Assembly (NCBI GenBank): GCA_022592445.1
Contig: JABYQR010000162.1
Coordinates: 34,391 to 98,390 of the forward strand
DNA from: Cytidiella melzeri
Taxonomy: Eukaryota > Basidiomycota > Agaricomycetes > Polyporales > Irpicaceae
Reading direction: 5' to 3'
Length of the DNA stretch: 64,000 nt
Shown: in pieces, positions 43,269 through 54,077 of the stretch
Layout: every line of letters begins with the position of its first letter
How positions within the stretch are numbered: the first letter of the stretch is position 1
Translations under genes and position numbers: made by a program
Notes under the pieces: generated by a model
Told to the model about the DNA's origin: nothing
Seen by the model: only the letters and a program-made list of their open reading frames with translations
Databases searched by the model: none

Positions 43269-43373
43269 TCACACTACCGCGCTCCCACGCCCTTGCACGC
43301 CTATTGCCACTTTGTGGTTGGTTGTGTTGTCTTTGGGGTTGTAATTAGTTTCAGAGCACACATCAGTGTTTCA
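43269..43373 (-). repeat. Right inverted repeat
   Basis: The reverse complement of 29,701-29,812. On the plus strand it reads TCACACTACCGCGCTCCCAC at the inner side and ends in GTGTTTCA. Agreement is near-perfect over the central 85 bases. Confidence 0.85.
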
Positions 43374-43417
43374 ACGCACTGCTCAACATTGTAACTGCCC
43401 CGTAACGCGTACGCTTC

Positions 43418-46400
43418 TCAGACGGATGACAGCATGCATGAAATGGTTTTGGCAGTAGAGCCTGGTTCTGGAATTGGCGTGGGCAGCATACCGCCAGTGT
43501 TTGAGGTGTTACCACTTAAGCTATCAATGCGTGACTTCTTGGCTGGAGATGTCTTGTGAGGGTCCTGAACAAATGTGCAGGCCGACCCCACCAAAAAGCC
43601 GTATCTTTGTGGCAGATGATGGAGTAGGGAGAGGATCTTGGATGTGCAAGAGGCCAGAGTTGATTGTGCTAATAATGCCTCAAAGTTGACATTGAGCCCG
43701 GCCCATATTGGGCTGTTGCATGATTTTGGCACGATTTGACACCATCGTTGAGCAGCCATCCTGGGATGTCCTCAAAAACACGCCAGGTGTGTTCTAAAAG
43801 GCACATACCCCAGCCTACATTGCTGGCCACAATGCGAATGAAGTTGCAGCATGCTTGAGTGTGCCAATTGGAAGGAATGCCGAAACAGGTACATAGAATC
43901 CAGAGAACCTCTTCTACTACATGTGCGTGGAGATCTTCGCCCGCCAAATACCAGTGTGAGCGCAAAAGGCGGAAGGACTGTGAGGGAAGCTCTGGAAGGT
44001 AATTGCGTGATTGAAGCTCCTGTGCTGGACCTGCACTACTTGAGCACATGAGGAAGTTAAACACATGTTGTGACAACCTTGACACAGCTTCCAGCTCAGG
44101 AGGGCAGGTGCCATCAATGCTTTGGCCAGGCAGAGTTTGAGAATCAAGAAGGAGGTGTGCAACAGTGGAGATGTGAGTCTTGCATACTTCAACAATGTGT
44201 GGCAGCAACACAGATTCAAAAACCATAACACGTTGTTGTAACGCCACTAACCGCACCTCTGTATGGTTTGTGAATGAGCACAACTTGTGGAGGTTGTTGG
44301 CATAGATGTAGGTAAGTGCAAAAATGTCGTCATTGCAGACAGGAGAGGCAGGGTCTTCTGGCATTGACCGCACAATAGCATCCAAGGCATCAATGACCGT
44401 GGCTAGCATATCCTCAGATGCAATCTTTATATCAGCTTCAGCCTTACCAACTGCAGTACGTGCAGTGTCAATGTATGATCTTGTGTAACGGGACAGCCAC
44501 TGCTTACCTGAAACATGGATTAGCGGCAAAGTCAGAGGATTTTGGCAGGACAAATCTTACACCAGCGCTGCTTTGACAAAATTTGAATCGTTGTGGTGCC
44601 CCGCAATTCAAAACTGTGAGCGTCCTCATCAGCCAAGTCTGACATGTTGTTGTCGTTGTCATCATGATAATCATCCTCATCTACATTGGCCAAAGCATTG
44701 GCAAGGCTACTGCTTGATGCCTCGCACAAAGGCTGAGGGCCCAGTTGAATGTCCACATCCATGAGACTACCCAAAGAACAACCAGGGCAATAGTGTTGAT
44801 CATGGTTGTGGTCACAATCATCATCTTTGTCAGGGGTTGCGCCACTACTCTCAGATTCTGCAGCATAGCGGTGGTGTTGTAACACTGTATAGGGGCAGGA
44901 TTATCATGCAGTCAAAGAAAGAGGATGGGGGAAGCCAGAAGGGCTTGGTAAGGAAGTCAGAGGCCCGTCAATAGGATGATTGGCAATACTAAGGTTTTTG
45001 AGTTCAAGAAAGAGTGAATTGCTGGCTTGTGTGACTTACCACAGAAGGGGCAATTCGCGGGGTGCTGTCTTGCAGGTTTTCAACGTTGCCTGAAGGGCCT
45101 GCTTGTGTTTTTGTCTTCCTAGTTCCTGCGGGAGTGGTGCGGTAGGATTGCACCGCCACGCAAAAGACATAAACTCCCTGGTGTGAGAAGCAATGGCATA
45201 GCTTTTGCGCCTCTCAGCTGCTGCAACTTTTTTCTCAAGCTGTGTTCTTGTTGGACCTACGAGTGAAGCATCAGCACAGGAAATGATGAGCAAGCAAAGG
45301 GTCACGCACGAGACAATTTGCATATTTTACTACACTTTGTGGGCTTTTTACTGGCAAGGATGCCTCTGAGTTAACCAACCATGTGACAGAGTTTACCCTT
45401 ATTGTTAGAAGAGGGTGAGATGCTTATCATATTGGCAATGACCCATGCGTATTGCTGGTTAAGCTCGAACACCTGGTCTTGAACTTGTTTACGGAAAGCT
45501 TGGAGGGTGATGTCTGGCTCATGCATGGAAACGGTTGGCCCAGGATGTAATCATCTGCGCAGAATACTCCGTTATCCAGCACGGCAGTCATTGATTTAAG
45601 AAGTGCTTCACGGTCAAGGCAAACACCATATTGAGCTGGTAATTGGCCTAGGAGGGAGAAAACCAGCTGGAGCACTGCGCGGAAAAAGAATCAACGATGG
45701 GACTTGGGTGTCATCGTCATCTCACCATCTACAGCAGCATTTGCTCGCTGGTTTGTCAAAAGGATGTCTTGGCTGGGAGCTGTTGCTATTGGAATTCATG
45801 TAAGATGTGTATTGAATGTAGGCAGCACCAGTCATCTCTGGAGATATGTATAGGGGATTTCCGTCTGGAGAAACCACAGCGAGCGCATGTTGCGTCTGAA
45901 AGCAATTCATTCCAGCAGGTACGAGATAACAACCATTCGGTAGGCAGATGCCTTCTGTGGCTCACCTGGAGGGGCAAGGGAAGGAGTACCTCCATGACGC
46001 AAGCAGCCACAGAAGTACACATTTAAAAGGGGGAAAGTTCTACAAAGATGCCAACCACAACCAGGGACAACCTCCCCGGGTCATAATCAAGTGGCAAGTC
46101 AGATAGCACTGTCATTGAGGACGGCTGGTATGGACCATTACCTTGGCCTTTGTGGAGACCACCAAATTGTTCTCCCATGACATCTGCCAGGGTCTGCTCT
46201 GAAAGTGGAGGTACGTCAATGTTCAGCATTTCCAACACCTACATAATTAGCTCACGAGAGTCTGTAGCCTGAGCAGCTGCAAGATTCAGCTGGAAAGTGT
46301 TGAAATAGTAGTTTTCCTTGTGACCTACTCTTGGCAGGTTGATCATGTTGTACCATTGTCTGAGAGCTTCATGCTGGAAGCCCAGGGCCTGCTGAGAAAA

Positions 46401-46612
46401 CATCCCAACAGTGTATTGCAAAACAGCCTATGAAATGTCAGGGCATTTTCATGTGGAAGAGATGGTATGTAAACCCACCCATAACAGGCATGACTGATGA
46501 CCATGCATGTCGAAGGGCTCACTCTCAAAGATCTTTGATGCTGCAGGGGGGGCATCTGAGCTATGAGGACGTTCACTCGCAATTCCAATGTGGTCCACAC
46601 TGAGAATCACGA
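43418..46612 (-). pseudogene. Hypothetical multi-exon gene, 5' end cut by A3
   Basis: Minus strand, segments in order: ILSVDHIGIASERPHSSDAP (next to the A3 LTR), SQQALGFQHEALRQWYNMIN, NIDVPPLSEQTLADVMGEQF, SMTVLSDLPLDYDPG, EPDITLQAFRKQVQDQVFEL, RTQLEKKVAAAERRKSYAIA, an acidic stretch (NVDEDDYHDDNDNN), and an open frame of about 295 codons (44,553-43,669) with AEADIKIASEDMLATVIDAL and LRSHWYLAGEDLHAHVVEEV. Several GTAAG donors fit introns, but frame changes near 45,500 and 44,540 remain. The family is not recognised. The 5' end was replaced by the LTR of A3. Confidence 0.45.
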
Positions 46613-47275
46613 TGTTACGAACGGTCTTCACATCCTATTATTTTTCTTTACTTCTTCAATTATCTTGATAACTAGTTATCTTCATTACAATTGCCTTGAC
46701 ATTCCAACTTGTCCTTCCTCCATCATTCCCTGATCCACATTGCCTCTGTTCAACACGGACTATTATGTCATTTATTGTCTCCTTGTGTCCATCCAAACCT
46801 CGGACCTAACTCCGATTGGTTACCATTGCCCTGGTTCAACCCTCAGCTTCTCCATACCTCAATTACCACTCCAATGGGTCCAACCCCGTCTATCCCCTGT
46901 TTCGGGTTTGATCTTTGCCTCATGTCTTATATTTCTATTGTCCCTTATTTCTGCACCTTGATGGTCTTTTCTCTCATTCCAAAGCAGTGGATGTTCTCTG
47001 TGTATTGTTCTTCCTTTCTATTTCTCCGATTTGCTACCACTATTTTGGACTGGTCTTAAAGTAGTTAGGCCAACATGTACAAATAGCCGCTAGACATGGG
47101 GCTAGAACCTCAGTCTATCCACTTTGTATCAATATTCCTTCTATCAAACCATCATCTGTCTGCCACTGTGCTTGACAGCAACCGCGTGGCCTAGACCATC
47201 ATCTGACCTTGAGTGTAGCTACACCAAGGGGTTCGGACTTGACAGCTTGTCCCTTGACAATAATTGGTCTTAACA
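46613..47275 (+). repeat. LTR-A, 5' LTR of A3
   Basis: 663 bp, TGTTACGAAC..GGTCTTAACA. It aligns with 55,216-55,899 and, reversed, with 52-790. The TATA box is degenerate (TACAAATA at 47,078) compared with TATAAATA in A1. Confidence 0.92.
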
Positions 47276-47277
47276 TT

Positions 47278-47287
47278 TGGATAGACT
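47278..47287 (+). other. A3 primer-binding site, self-priming type
   Basis: TGGATAGACT begins two bases after the 5' LTR and is the perfect complement of AGTCTATCCA at 47,112-47,121. That site lies 34 nt after the TATA position in the LTR. Confidence 0.6.
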
Positions 47288-47424
47288 CTTCTGGGTCTAC
47301 CCCACGCACCAAGAAGATCAACTCGATTGGCAACGACTGCGGTCTTGCTGCAATTCTTTGTCATCCTCGCTAGCCTTACCCTGGATGGGAAGCAGCAACT
47401 AGATACATCAGACATCAGAAGCAT

Positions 47425-48534
47425 ATGACAGTAGGAGCTGAAACGTCCCTCTCCTGCTACGGAAAGCCACACGTTTTCTACAAGAAGAAACGAGACGTCT
47501 ATCTTGACCAAGAGAACGAGTGGGAACATTGCACAGCTGACATTTGTCCCAATTGCAAACTAGCAAACCAAACAGTAACACCGCCGCATCCAGACTTTGA
47601 ATTCTTAGACATTGCCCAAGTTGAGCGACACTTGCAAGAAGCCAGAAGACGTGACAAGAGACAAGCAGAAGTACTATCTGCTAGTAACACACCACCACTA
47701 TTGTTAGAAGAACTTACAGTAGCATTGAAGCCAACAATGAGTACTCCCAAAGAAGCAATACAAAGTACTGTGCAACCAACAACAGATACTGCTACCCAAG
47801 CACCAAGGACTGAAAGAGAACAAAGGCCATTTACACCGTTCACTACCCCTGATGACGACAACTCTTCAGCCCCAGACCCACATCAACCCCTCTTTCAACC
47901 CTATGATAGGGAAGGTCACAAGAAAAGGAGACAATCAGACCCTTTCAACCCTGTGTACCCCTTTGACAGATACTCCGACACCCCAACCAATGACCGAGCA
48001 CCACCTGAAAGCGAGTGGGAGAAGCTCAAACTTCATGATCCCCAAGACTTTAATGGCAGGGCCGAGAAGTTTGACAAATGGTGGACCAACATTTTGATGT
48101 ACATCAGGATGCAGCGCAAGCAATTTGCTCTTGCCATGCACAAGATTGTCTGCATACTCAGCTACATGAACGGAGGAACGGCTGTACCATGGGCTATGCT
48201 GAAGAAGAAACAATACCTGATGGAAGATTTCCCACACTGGAGAGAATTCTGCGATGAAGCGTTGATGTTCTTCCAGGACAAAGGACTTAGAGAACAAGCA
48301 TTGGCCAAGCTTGAAAGAGCAAATCAGGGTTCGAGAACAGTCCAAGAATACAACAATGATTTTTCCGTATTGCTGGGTCAATATGGCGAGAACCGAGACA
48401 AAACAGCAGTAATGGCTTAGTACAAGCGCAGACTCAAGTGGAGCCTCCTTAACGCCCTCCATAACCTACACCATCAACCGGAGAACCTCGGAGAAATGAT
48501 GATTGAAGCACTCCGGCTAGAAACAAACCAATAA
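47425..48534 (+). pseudogene. A3 gag
   Basis: Open from 47,425 with one TAG (48,418-48,420), after which the same frame continues to 48,534. The N-terminal region has a His/Cys group (WEHCTADICPNC) that might bind zinc. A Pro/Thr-rich linker follows, and then a capsid-like core (PQDFNGRAEKFDKWWTNILM, YLMEDFPHWREFCDEALMFF, ERANQGSRTVQEYNNDFSVL, LRLETNQ). The N-terminal start is the first ATG in the frame and could be further in. A retrotransposon-gag family match is inferred from the core pattern. Confidence 0.78.
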
Positions 48535-48537
48535 CTC

Positions 48538-49268
48538 TTGATGCTTGATCTGGCTGCTCGTAATGGCCGTGGTGGGGGTGAGGGGGGAAGTCAGTCTACC
48601 CTAACTCCCTACTCCAACAACAACCAAGCCACCGCAAGAGTTATGAATGCAGCAGATTGTGAGCGTCACTTCAGAGAAAACACCTGTGCTTCAGGTGCCA
48701 TCAGCCTGGTCACAAAGCTAACAATCTCTCCTTCCATCCCGACTATAGGCCAAACCCATGTGCGCGACCTCGAGCGCAAAACCTGCCGCCTGCACTCCAA
48801 GCTGCAACAGTGGTTGAAGGAGAAAGATCAGGCGCCAGCACTTTGGAAGCAAGAGGGGAGGAGGTTGGACAGGAGGACACCGCAGGAGTTATACGTCACA
48901 CACGTGGCAGCGTGGCGACAATTCAGGCAAGATGTTGGGAGCTTTCGAAGAGTTACATTGTCAACACAATGGCGGGGGGACCCTGCAAGTTCTGGGGTCC
49001 GGCCAAGCACAGGAACGGGGTCTTTATGACCAATCAGAAGGCGGAATGCATGAGGGAACGGAGAATCATGGCCTTCGCAGGGCCGGATATGATAGATTGG
49101 GCCAACGACTCATACTGGATAAGTTGGGCAGCGCACAAACGGGAGGATCTGGGGGTGACACAGGAGGAAGTGGAGAGGTGGCTTAAGTTAGAGTGGGTAG
49201 GGCCGTCCCTCTTCCAGGTCCAAGAATGGCAGGACGGAATACCAAAACTTGGCCGAATTCGGAAATAG
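48538..49268 (+). pseudogene. A3 nucleocapsid remnant followed by an unknown ORF
   Basis: Near 48,690 a knuckle reads CFRCHQPGHKANNL in one frame (CX2CX4H, last Cys replaced). From about 48,750 an open frame to 49,268 encodes a 152-codon segment with no gag or protease similarity: GPCKFWGPAKHRNGVFMTNQ, MAFAGPDMIDWANDSYWISW, TQEEVERWLKLEWVGPS. No counterpart is seen in the other elements. It may be a captured sequence or an independent insertion. Base composition here is richer in G than in the flanking gag. Confidence 0.5.
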
Positions 49269-49399
49269 TCTATAGGGCTGTAGCGGGGCTACTAGTTGAA
49301 GAGAGAGGCCTGTTTTTAGATGAACTTGAAGAAAGAGAGGGTTTTTAGTTTATCCTACACCCTCAACGTGTGTCAGGATCAAGGCGAACCGTGTAACAG

Positions 49400-50313
49400 C
49401 TAGTGACCTTTCAATATCATTTGCTGGCAGAATCACACACAATCACAAAATTGTCAAAGTTCAAGTCTTGGTTGATAGTGGTGCAACACATTGCTTTATC
49501 CATGAAAAAGTCCTCAATCGTAACAAGTGGAAGGAAAACCCGTTACCCAAGCTGTTTGGAGTTTAGAACGTTGATGGTACCATCAATGTGGCAGGATGTA
49601 TCACTCACGGCATATATTTGCCATTAGTAGTGGGACAAAGAATCCACTATGAACTATTTTACGTAACCAACCTCGGTCGAGACAACATCATCCTAGGAAT
49701 GACTTGGTTGAAGAAGCACAATCCCTCTATAGACTGGAAGACCAAGTGCATACAATTCAAAGATGGCAACAAGGTTCATTGTCAAGATCCCCTCACAATC
49801 AAGATCATTCAAGCAATCAAGCGGATGCAGCCACCAGAGAAACAATTCACAACAGCTGACAAACCAGCATCAACCTCATTAACAAAGAAATGTTCATTTG
49901 TGGTAGAAGAAGTCAAGGAATTTCCAAACTACGTCGGAGAAAAGCTTCCTTCAGATGCCGTCCACATCATGGAACCAATAGCCCAACCCCCAGAAGAAAT
50001 TGTGGGGGGCCACAGTCCTCCCACAACACATAAGGAAGTGCCTGCAAATACAACACCCACTGCAGACTATATTACACCTTCAAAGATCTTGGTCACTCCA
50101 GAATGGGTAGCTGAACAGGAAGAGTCGCTCTATTGGGCCAAGAACTACCTATGGCACAAAGAGACCATTGATGAAGCAATAGCGGGGGGCAAAGATCTCA
50201 TCTACATCCGGGTCAAACACAATGTGTCTCAACAAGTGGCTGAAGCGCAGCACAAGGAGAAAACCAGACAAACTATTGGAGACATCGTACCAGCTGAATT
50301 CTTGGGATGCTGA
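49400..50313 (+). pseudogene. A3 protease
   Basis: VQVLVDSGATHCFIHEKV near 49,465 carries an intact catalytic DSG. After one TAG (49,564-49,566) the frame continues with NLGRDNIILGMTWLKKHNPS and a long linker (PTADYITPSKILVTPEWVAE) to a stop at 50,313. It leads into RT. Confidence 0.85.
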
Positions 50314-51146
50314 TTTGTGTTTGAGAAGCACGCATCAGAATGACTACCAGAACAAAAGAAATGGGATCACGTGATAGACCTTTTACCGGGAGCAGAAATG
50401 AAGAACTGTAAAGCTTACCCGCCGTCACAACCGGAACAGGTCAAACTCAATAACTTCATCACGGAACACCTGCGGAAAGGATACATACGACTCTCAAAAT
50501 CCCCAATGGCTTCTCCATTCTTCTTTGTCAAAAGAAGGATGGCTCATTGCGACCAATACAAGACTACCAAATTCTGAACACCATGACAAAGAAGAACACA
50601 TACCCACTACCGTTAATTCCGGAACTTATTGACAAACTCAAAGGAGCAAAGATATTCACCAAACTGGACGTGCGATGGGGATACAACAATGTACGCATCA
50701 AAGAGGGCGACAAGTGGAAGGCAGCATTCAAGACCAACCTTGGCCTGTTCGAGCCGACAGTCATGTTCTTTGGACTTACCAACTCACCACGTTCCAATCC
50801 ATGATGAACAAGATCTTTGCAGATCTTATTGACACGTGTCACGTAGTAGTTTATATGGACAACATTCTCATCTTTACCAAAGACCAAGCAACGCACGACA
50901 TCCTACTCAAACAGGTGTTACAACGGCTGCAAGACAATGACTTGTTCCTGAAACCAGAGAAGTGCATGTTCCGACAATCACGCATCGAATACCTTGGGCT
51001 CATTGTGTCTTACAACAACCTAGAGATGGACCCAGGTAAGGTCTCCGCAGTGGCCAATTGGCCAATACCCCGTAAAGTCAAAGAAGTCCAATCATTCCTT
51101 GGATTTGCCAACTTCTATCAACGGTTTATCCCCAACTTTTCTGACA
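50314..51146 (+). pseudogene. A3 reverse transcriptase
   Basis: [16 protein letters not shown], then a frame change, [22 protein letters not shown], a second frame change near 50,790, [48 protein letters not shown]. The active-site box is YMDN instead of YMDD, so one catalytic Asp is lost. The gene is interrupted at 51,147 by a foldback element. Confidence 0.88.
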
Positions 51147-51566
51147 CTGGGTAACCACGGCCCAATCTCCGGTGGAAAAACATGAGAAATACGTGAGAAA
51201 AAATGGTGATTTTACGGTACCTTTTTGTAGCAGAAATAGCGCCGAAAAACACTGGATATTTCATCTTGTTTTTCTTGTGAGCGAATGGATGAAAAAGTGG
51301 CTTTTTTCTCAATGCGTTTTTCCAGCCTTTTCGTGATGCCTAAACGGAGCATTTCTCAATGGTATTTTCAACAGAAACCAAAAGGCCGGAAAAACGCATT
51401 GAGAAAAAAGCCACTTTTTCATCCATTCGCTCACAAGAAAAACAAGATGAAATATTCAGTGTTTTTCGGCGCTATTTCTGCTACAAAAAGGTACCGTAAA
51501 ATCACCATTTTTTCTCACGTATTTCTCATGTTTTTCCACCGGAAATTGGGCCGTGGTTACCCAGTA
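51147..51566. mobile_element. Foldback (long-hairpin) element, 420 bp
   Basis: Two arms of about 185 bp are near-perfect reverse complements (left from CTGGGTAACCACGGCCCAAT, right ending GGCCGTGGTTACCCAG), separated by a spacer of about 45 bp containing TGATGCCTAAACGGAGCAT. The flanking TGACA on both sides (51,142-51,146 and 51,567-51,571) is a likely 5-bp TSD, and removal restores the pol codons. There is no coding potential. A transcript through it would form a long double-stranded hairpin. Confidence 0.85.
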
Positions 51567-51950
51567 TGACATAGCGCAACCATTGTACCACCTGACCAAG
51601 AAAACAACTGTATGAGACTGGACACTGTCCTGTCAAACTGCCTTTGACGGATTGAAGAAAGTCTTCTGTAGTGCACCACTACTCAAGATGCCAGATGCAG
51701 GCAAACCATTCCAAGTGGAAACTGACACATCTAGTTATGCAACAGGAGTGGTGCTATCCCAGCAAGATGAGACAGGGCATAGGCACCCTGAAGCACACAA
51801 ATCAAACCAAAGACAAGCACGTTGGGCATTGTACCTCTCAAGATTTTGATTCCGATTGCTCCACCGGCCAGGGACTACAATGACAATCCCCGATGCCCTT
51901 TCTAGATGTGTTAATCATGATGTTAGGGGGGGAGGGTGATAATTCCATGC
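51567..51950 (+). pseudogene. A3 RNase H, internally deleted
   Basis: The start is recognisable (TAFDGLKKVFCSAP, ETDTSSYATGVVLSQQ) and so is the end (RQARWALYLSRF, IPDALSRC). The middle, including the HPVAYYSK and DHxNL parts seen in the B elements, is missing, so the domain cannot fold. Stops lie at about 51,616 and 51,849. Confidence 0.82.
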
Positions 51951-52033
51951 AAATCCTGTTACCAGAGCATCTATTCCATCTACGAGTAATAGATCAGGAT
52001 TAACCCGCAACAACTACCAATACCCCACTCTTT

Positions 52034-53517
52034 GACTGCATCAGACAGGTTGCCGAATTAGACGACCAAGTCAGCAATGCACTACAAATGCTACTAGCCT
52101 CCAAAGGCAACAAAGCAGTGAAACGTGACCTAGAGGACTGGAAGGCAGAAGACGGCCTAGTCTATTACAAGGACAAGATCTATGTACCAAAAGACCAACA
52201 GCTTCGACAAGATTTGGTAAAGTTGTTCCATGACACCATGGTTACAGGACACCCTGGACGACTCAAGACAATAGAACTCATTCAACGAACCTTCTGGTGG
52301 CCAGGCACGGCTGTATTCATCAAGAACTACATCACAGGGTGTTTCTTGTGTCAAAGTGTTAAGATTCAGAACCAGCCCAAGAACATACCAATTCACCCAA
52401 TTAGTTCTGAAAAGAGCTATCTACCGTTCCAAGTAGTCTCTGTTGATTTTATAGGAGAATTACCAGCAAGTGACAAATCCAATGCAATCATGGTGGTAGT
52501 GGGCCAAGGATGCACCAAGTCAACGGTACTGGTTCCGTGCACCACCAACACCTCGGCTGAAGTAACGGCTGAACTATACATGCACAATGTGTGGCGACGC
52601 TTTGGCCTACCAAAGAAAGTCATATCTGATTGAGGACCCCAGTTTGCTGCCAAATTCCAGAGAGAACTCTGCTCTAAGTTGGGCATCCAACAGAACATCA
52701 GCACAGCATATCACCCCAAGACAGATGGCGAAACGGAATATGTCAATCAGGAATTAGAACAGTATCTCCGAGCCTTCTGCAATTACCGTCAAACTGATTG
52801 GGCTAGATTTCTTACTTACTACTGCTGAGTTTGCACATAACATCTGATATCACTCGGCAATCCAACATTCCCCATTCAAAGCACTGCTAGGGTACGAACC
52901 CAGAGTAGTGGATGTCATCAATCCGCATTCCAACATTCCCTCTATCACCGAGCGCATTCATCAAATGGTCCAGATCTGGGATGAGCTACATGCCAGCAGC
53001 CGCATGGCAGCAAAAGCAGTACGCATGTCACGCAACAAAAGGGGGTTCCAGCCATACACAGTGGGTCAGAAAGTCTGATTGGAAGGAAAGAACATCACTA
53101 CCACAAGGCCCTCAGCTAAACTTGCACCCAAACACCATGGACCATTTGAAATAACTGAAGTACTGGGACCAATCACCTACAAACTCCGACTACCACCGGA
53201 CTGGAAGATCCACCCTGTGTTCCATGCCGGACTTCTTACCCTGTTCATAGAAACACCAGAGTATGGACCAGCATACACCAAACCACCCCCGGAAATCATC
53301 AATGATGAAGAAGAATGTGAAGTTGAGACAATACTCCATAGTCGACATAACAGGCAAGGAAAGCTCAAATACCTGGTAAAGTGGACTGGGTATGGAGATT
53401 CTGAGAACTCATGGACTTGACCTCAAGATATGGAGAACACCACAGAAGCTATAGCAGAGTTTCATCAGAAATACCCCAGTGCAGTACATAAGGACCAAGT
53501 TTTGCAGAAAACAAAGT
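52034..53517 (+). pseudogene. A3 integrase and chromodomain
   Basis: Zinc-binding region (HDTMVTGHPGRLKTIEL, CFLCQSVK) and catalytic core with all three acids (SVDFIGELP, SDxGPQFA with a TGA between D and G, HPKTDGETEYVNQELEQYL). The tail has KHHGPFEITEVLGPITYKL and WKIHPVFHAGLL. The chromodomain CEVETILHSRHNRQGKLKY, LVKWTGYGDSENSW is followed by TGA and PQDMENTTEAIAEFHQKYP. Frame changes lie near 52,820 and 53,080. The TGA in the chromodomain is shared with A1. Confidence 0.88.
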
Positions 53518-53530
53518 GAAAAAATCAAGC

Positions 53531-53716
53531 ATGAGCACAGCCGCTGACATTACTGCCCTTGCTATTGCTGCATCTGCTGCTCTCGTATTCTCCATCCTCA
53601 TCATCTACTACCACGTCACCGTCGTTCTCCCAGATCAACAAAGAACACTCAAACACAGCTCTCACTACATAAAGAATCGTTCCAACACCGGCTCCCACAT
53701 TCCAACTTGGGACTAA
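53531..53716 (+). CDS. A3 post-pol ORF1, 61-aa single-pass membrane protein
   Basis: Intact frame starting MSTAADITALAIAASAALVF just after the end of pol, with a hydrophobic helix to IIYYHVTVVL and a polar, Lys/Arg/His-containing C-terminus ending HIPTWD. The A1 homologue (28,988-28,803) is also intact. One transmembrane helix, probably N-out, is judged by eye. No family is recognised. Placement after integrase is where env-like genes sit in other retroelements, but no envelope hallmark is present. Confidence 0.6.
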   Translation: MSTAADITALAIAASAALVFSILIIYYHVTVVLPDQQRTLKHSSHYIKNRSNTGSHIPTWD

Positions 53717-53718
53717 AC

Positions 53719-54077
53719 ATGTTCTTTTACCTTGCCTTTTTCCTCGCCATGTTCTCCTTCCTTGTTCCTGCATTCTTCCTTGGCTGGCAGGGCATCCCAG
53801 CCCAGCTGCCAATCTATTTCACCTTTGCCATTGTTTTTCTCTCCCCGTCTTGGCCTTCCAATACACCTGAGTCACAACCGAGTTTTCTCGTGACACCATA
53901 ATGTTGTTTGTGGAAAACCGTGATCAGTTGGACCAGATCAATTGGGATCACAAGAAACACCATATAAACTTGTTCTGGGCCTCCCTTGACACCCACCAAC
54001 AGGATGCCCTGATCGAGTACCACTTCCAACAAACTATGAATAGTTGGAACTACACCCCTCCTACACCATCTGAATGA
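53719..54077 (+). pseudogene. A3 post-pol ORF2, two-helix membrane protein
   Basis: It starts two bases after the ORF1 stop: MFFYLAFFLAMFSFLVPAFF, one helix, then a second (LPIYFTFAIVFLS). A frameshift near 53,880 leads to FSRDTIMLFVENRDQLDQIN and ASLDTHQQDALIEYHFQQ, ending TPPTPSE. Its stop overlaps the ORF3 start in ATGA (54,074-54,077), a tight arrangement that suggests coupled translation. The A1 copy has the same layout. Function unknown. Confidence 0.55.

Larger units (their letters stand above)
29701..43373. mobile_element. Candidate 13.7-kb TIR-bounded element carrying a TET/JBP gene
   Basis: The first about 110 bases and the last about 105 bases are inverted copies of each other. 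Left repeat: 29,701-29,812; right repeat: 43,269-43,373. The interior has several spliced genes, mostly on the minus strand, including a JBP1/TET-type dioxygenase. Families of large transposons (KDZ) accompany TET/JBP genes in Agaricomycetes, but no KDZ-type transposase was recognised here. No target duplication was found: left flank CAAACTCGG, right flank AACGCACTG. It could also be two repeats of a smaller element in inverted orientation. Confidence 0.5.

Noticed and set aside
29701..43373. KDZ transposon call for the TIR block
   Set aside because: TET/JBP context fits, but none of the KDZ transposase motifs I know (such as a YDIACQW-like box) was found in any frame.
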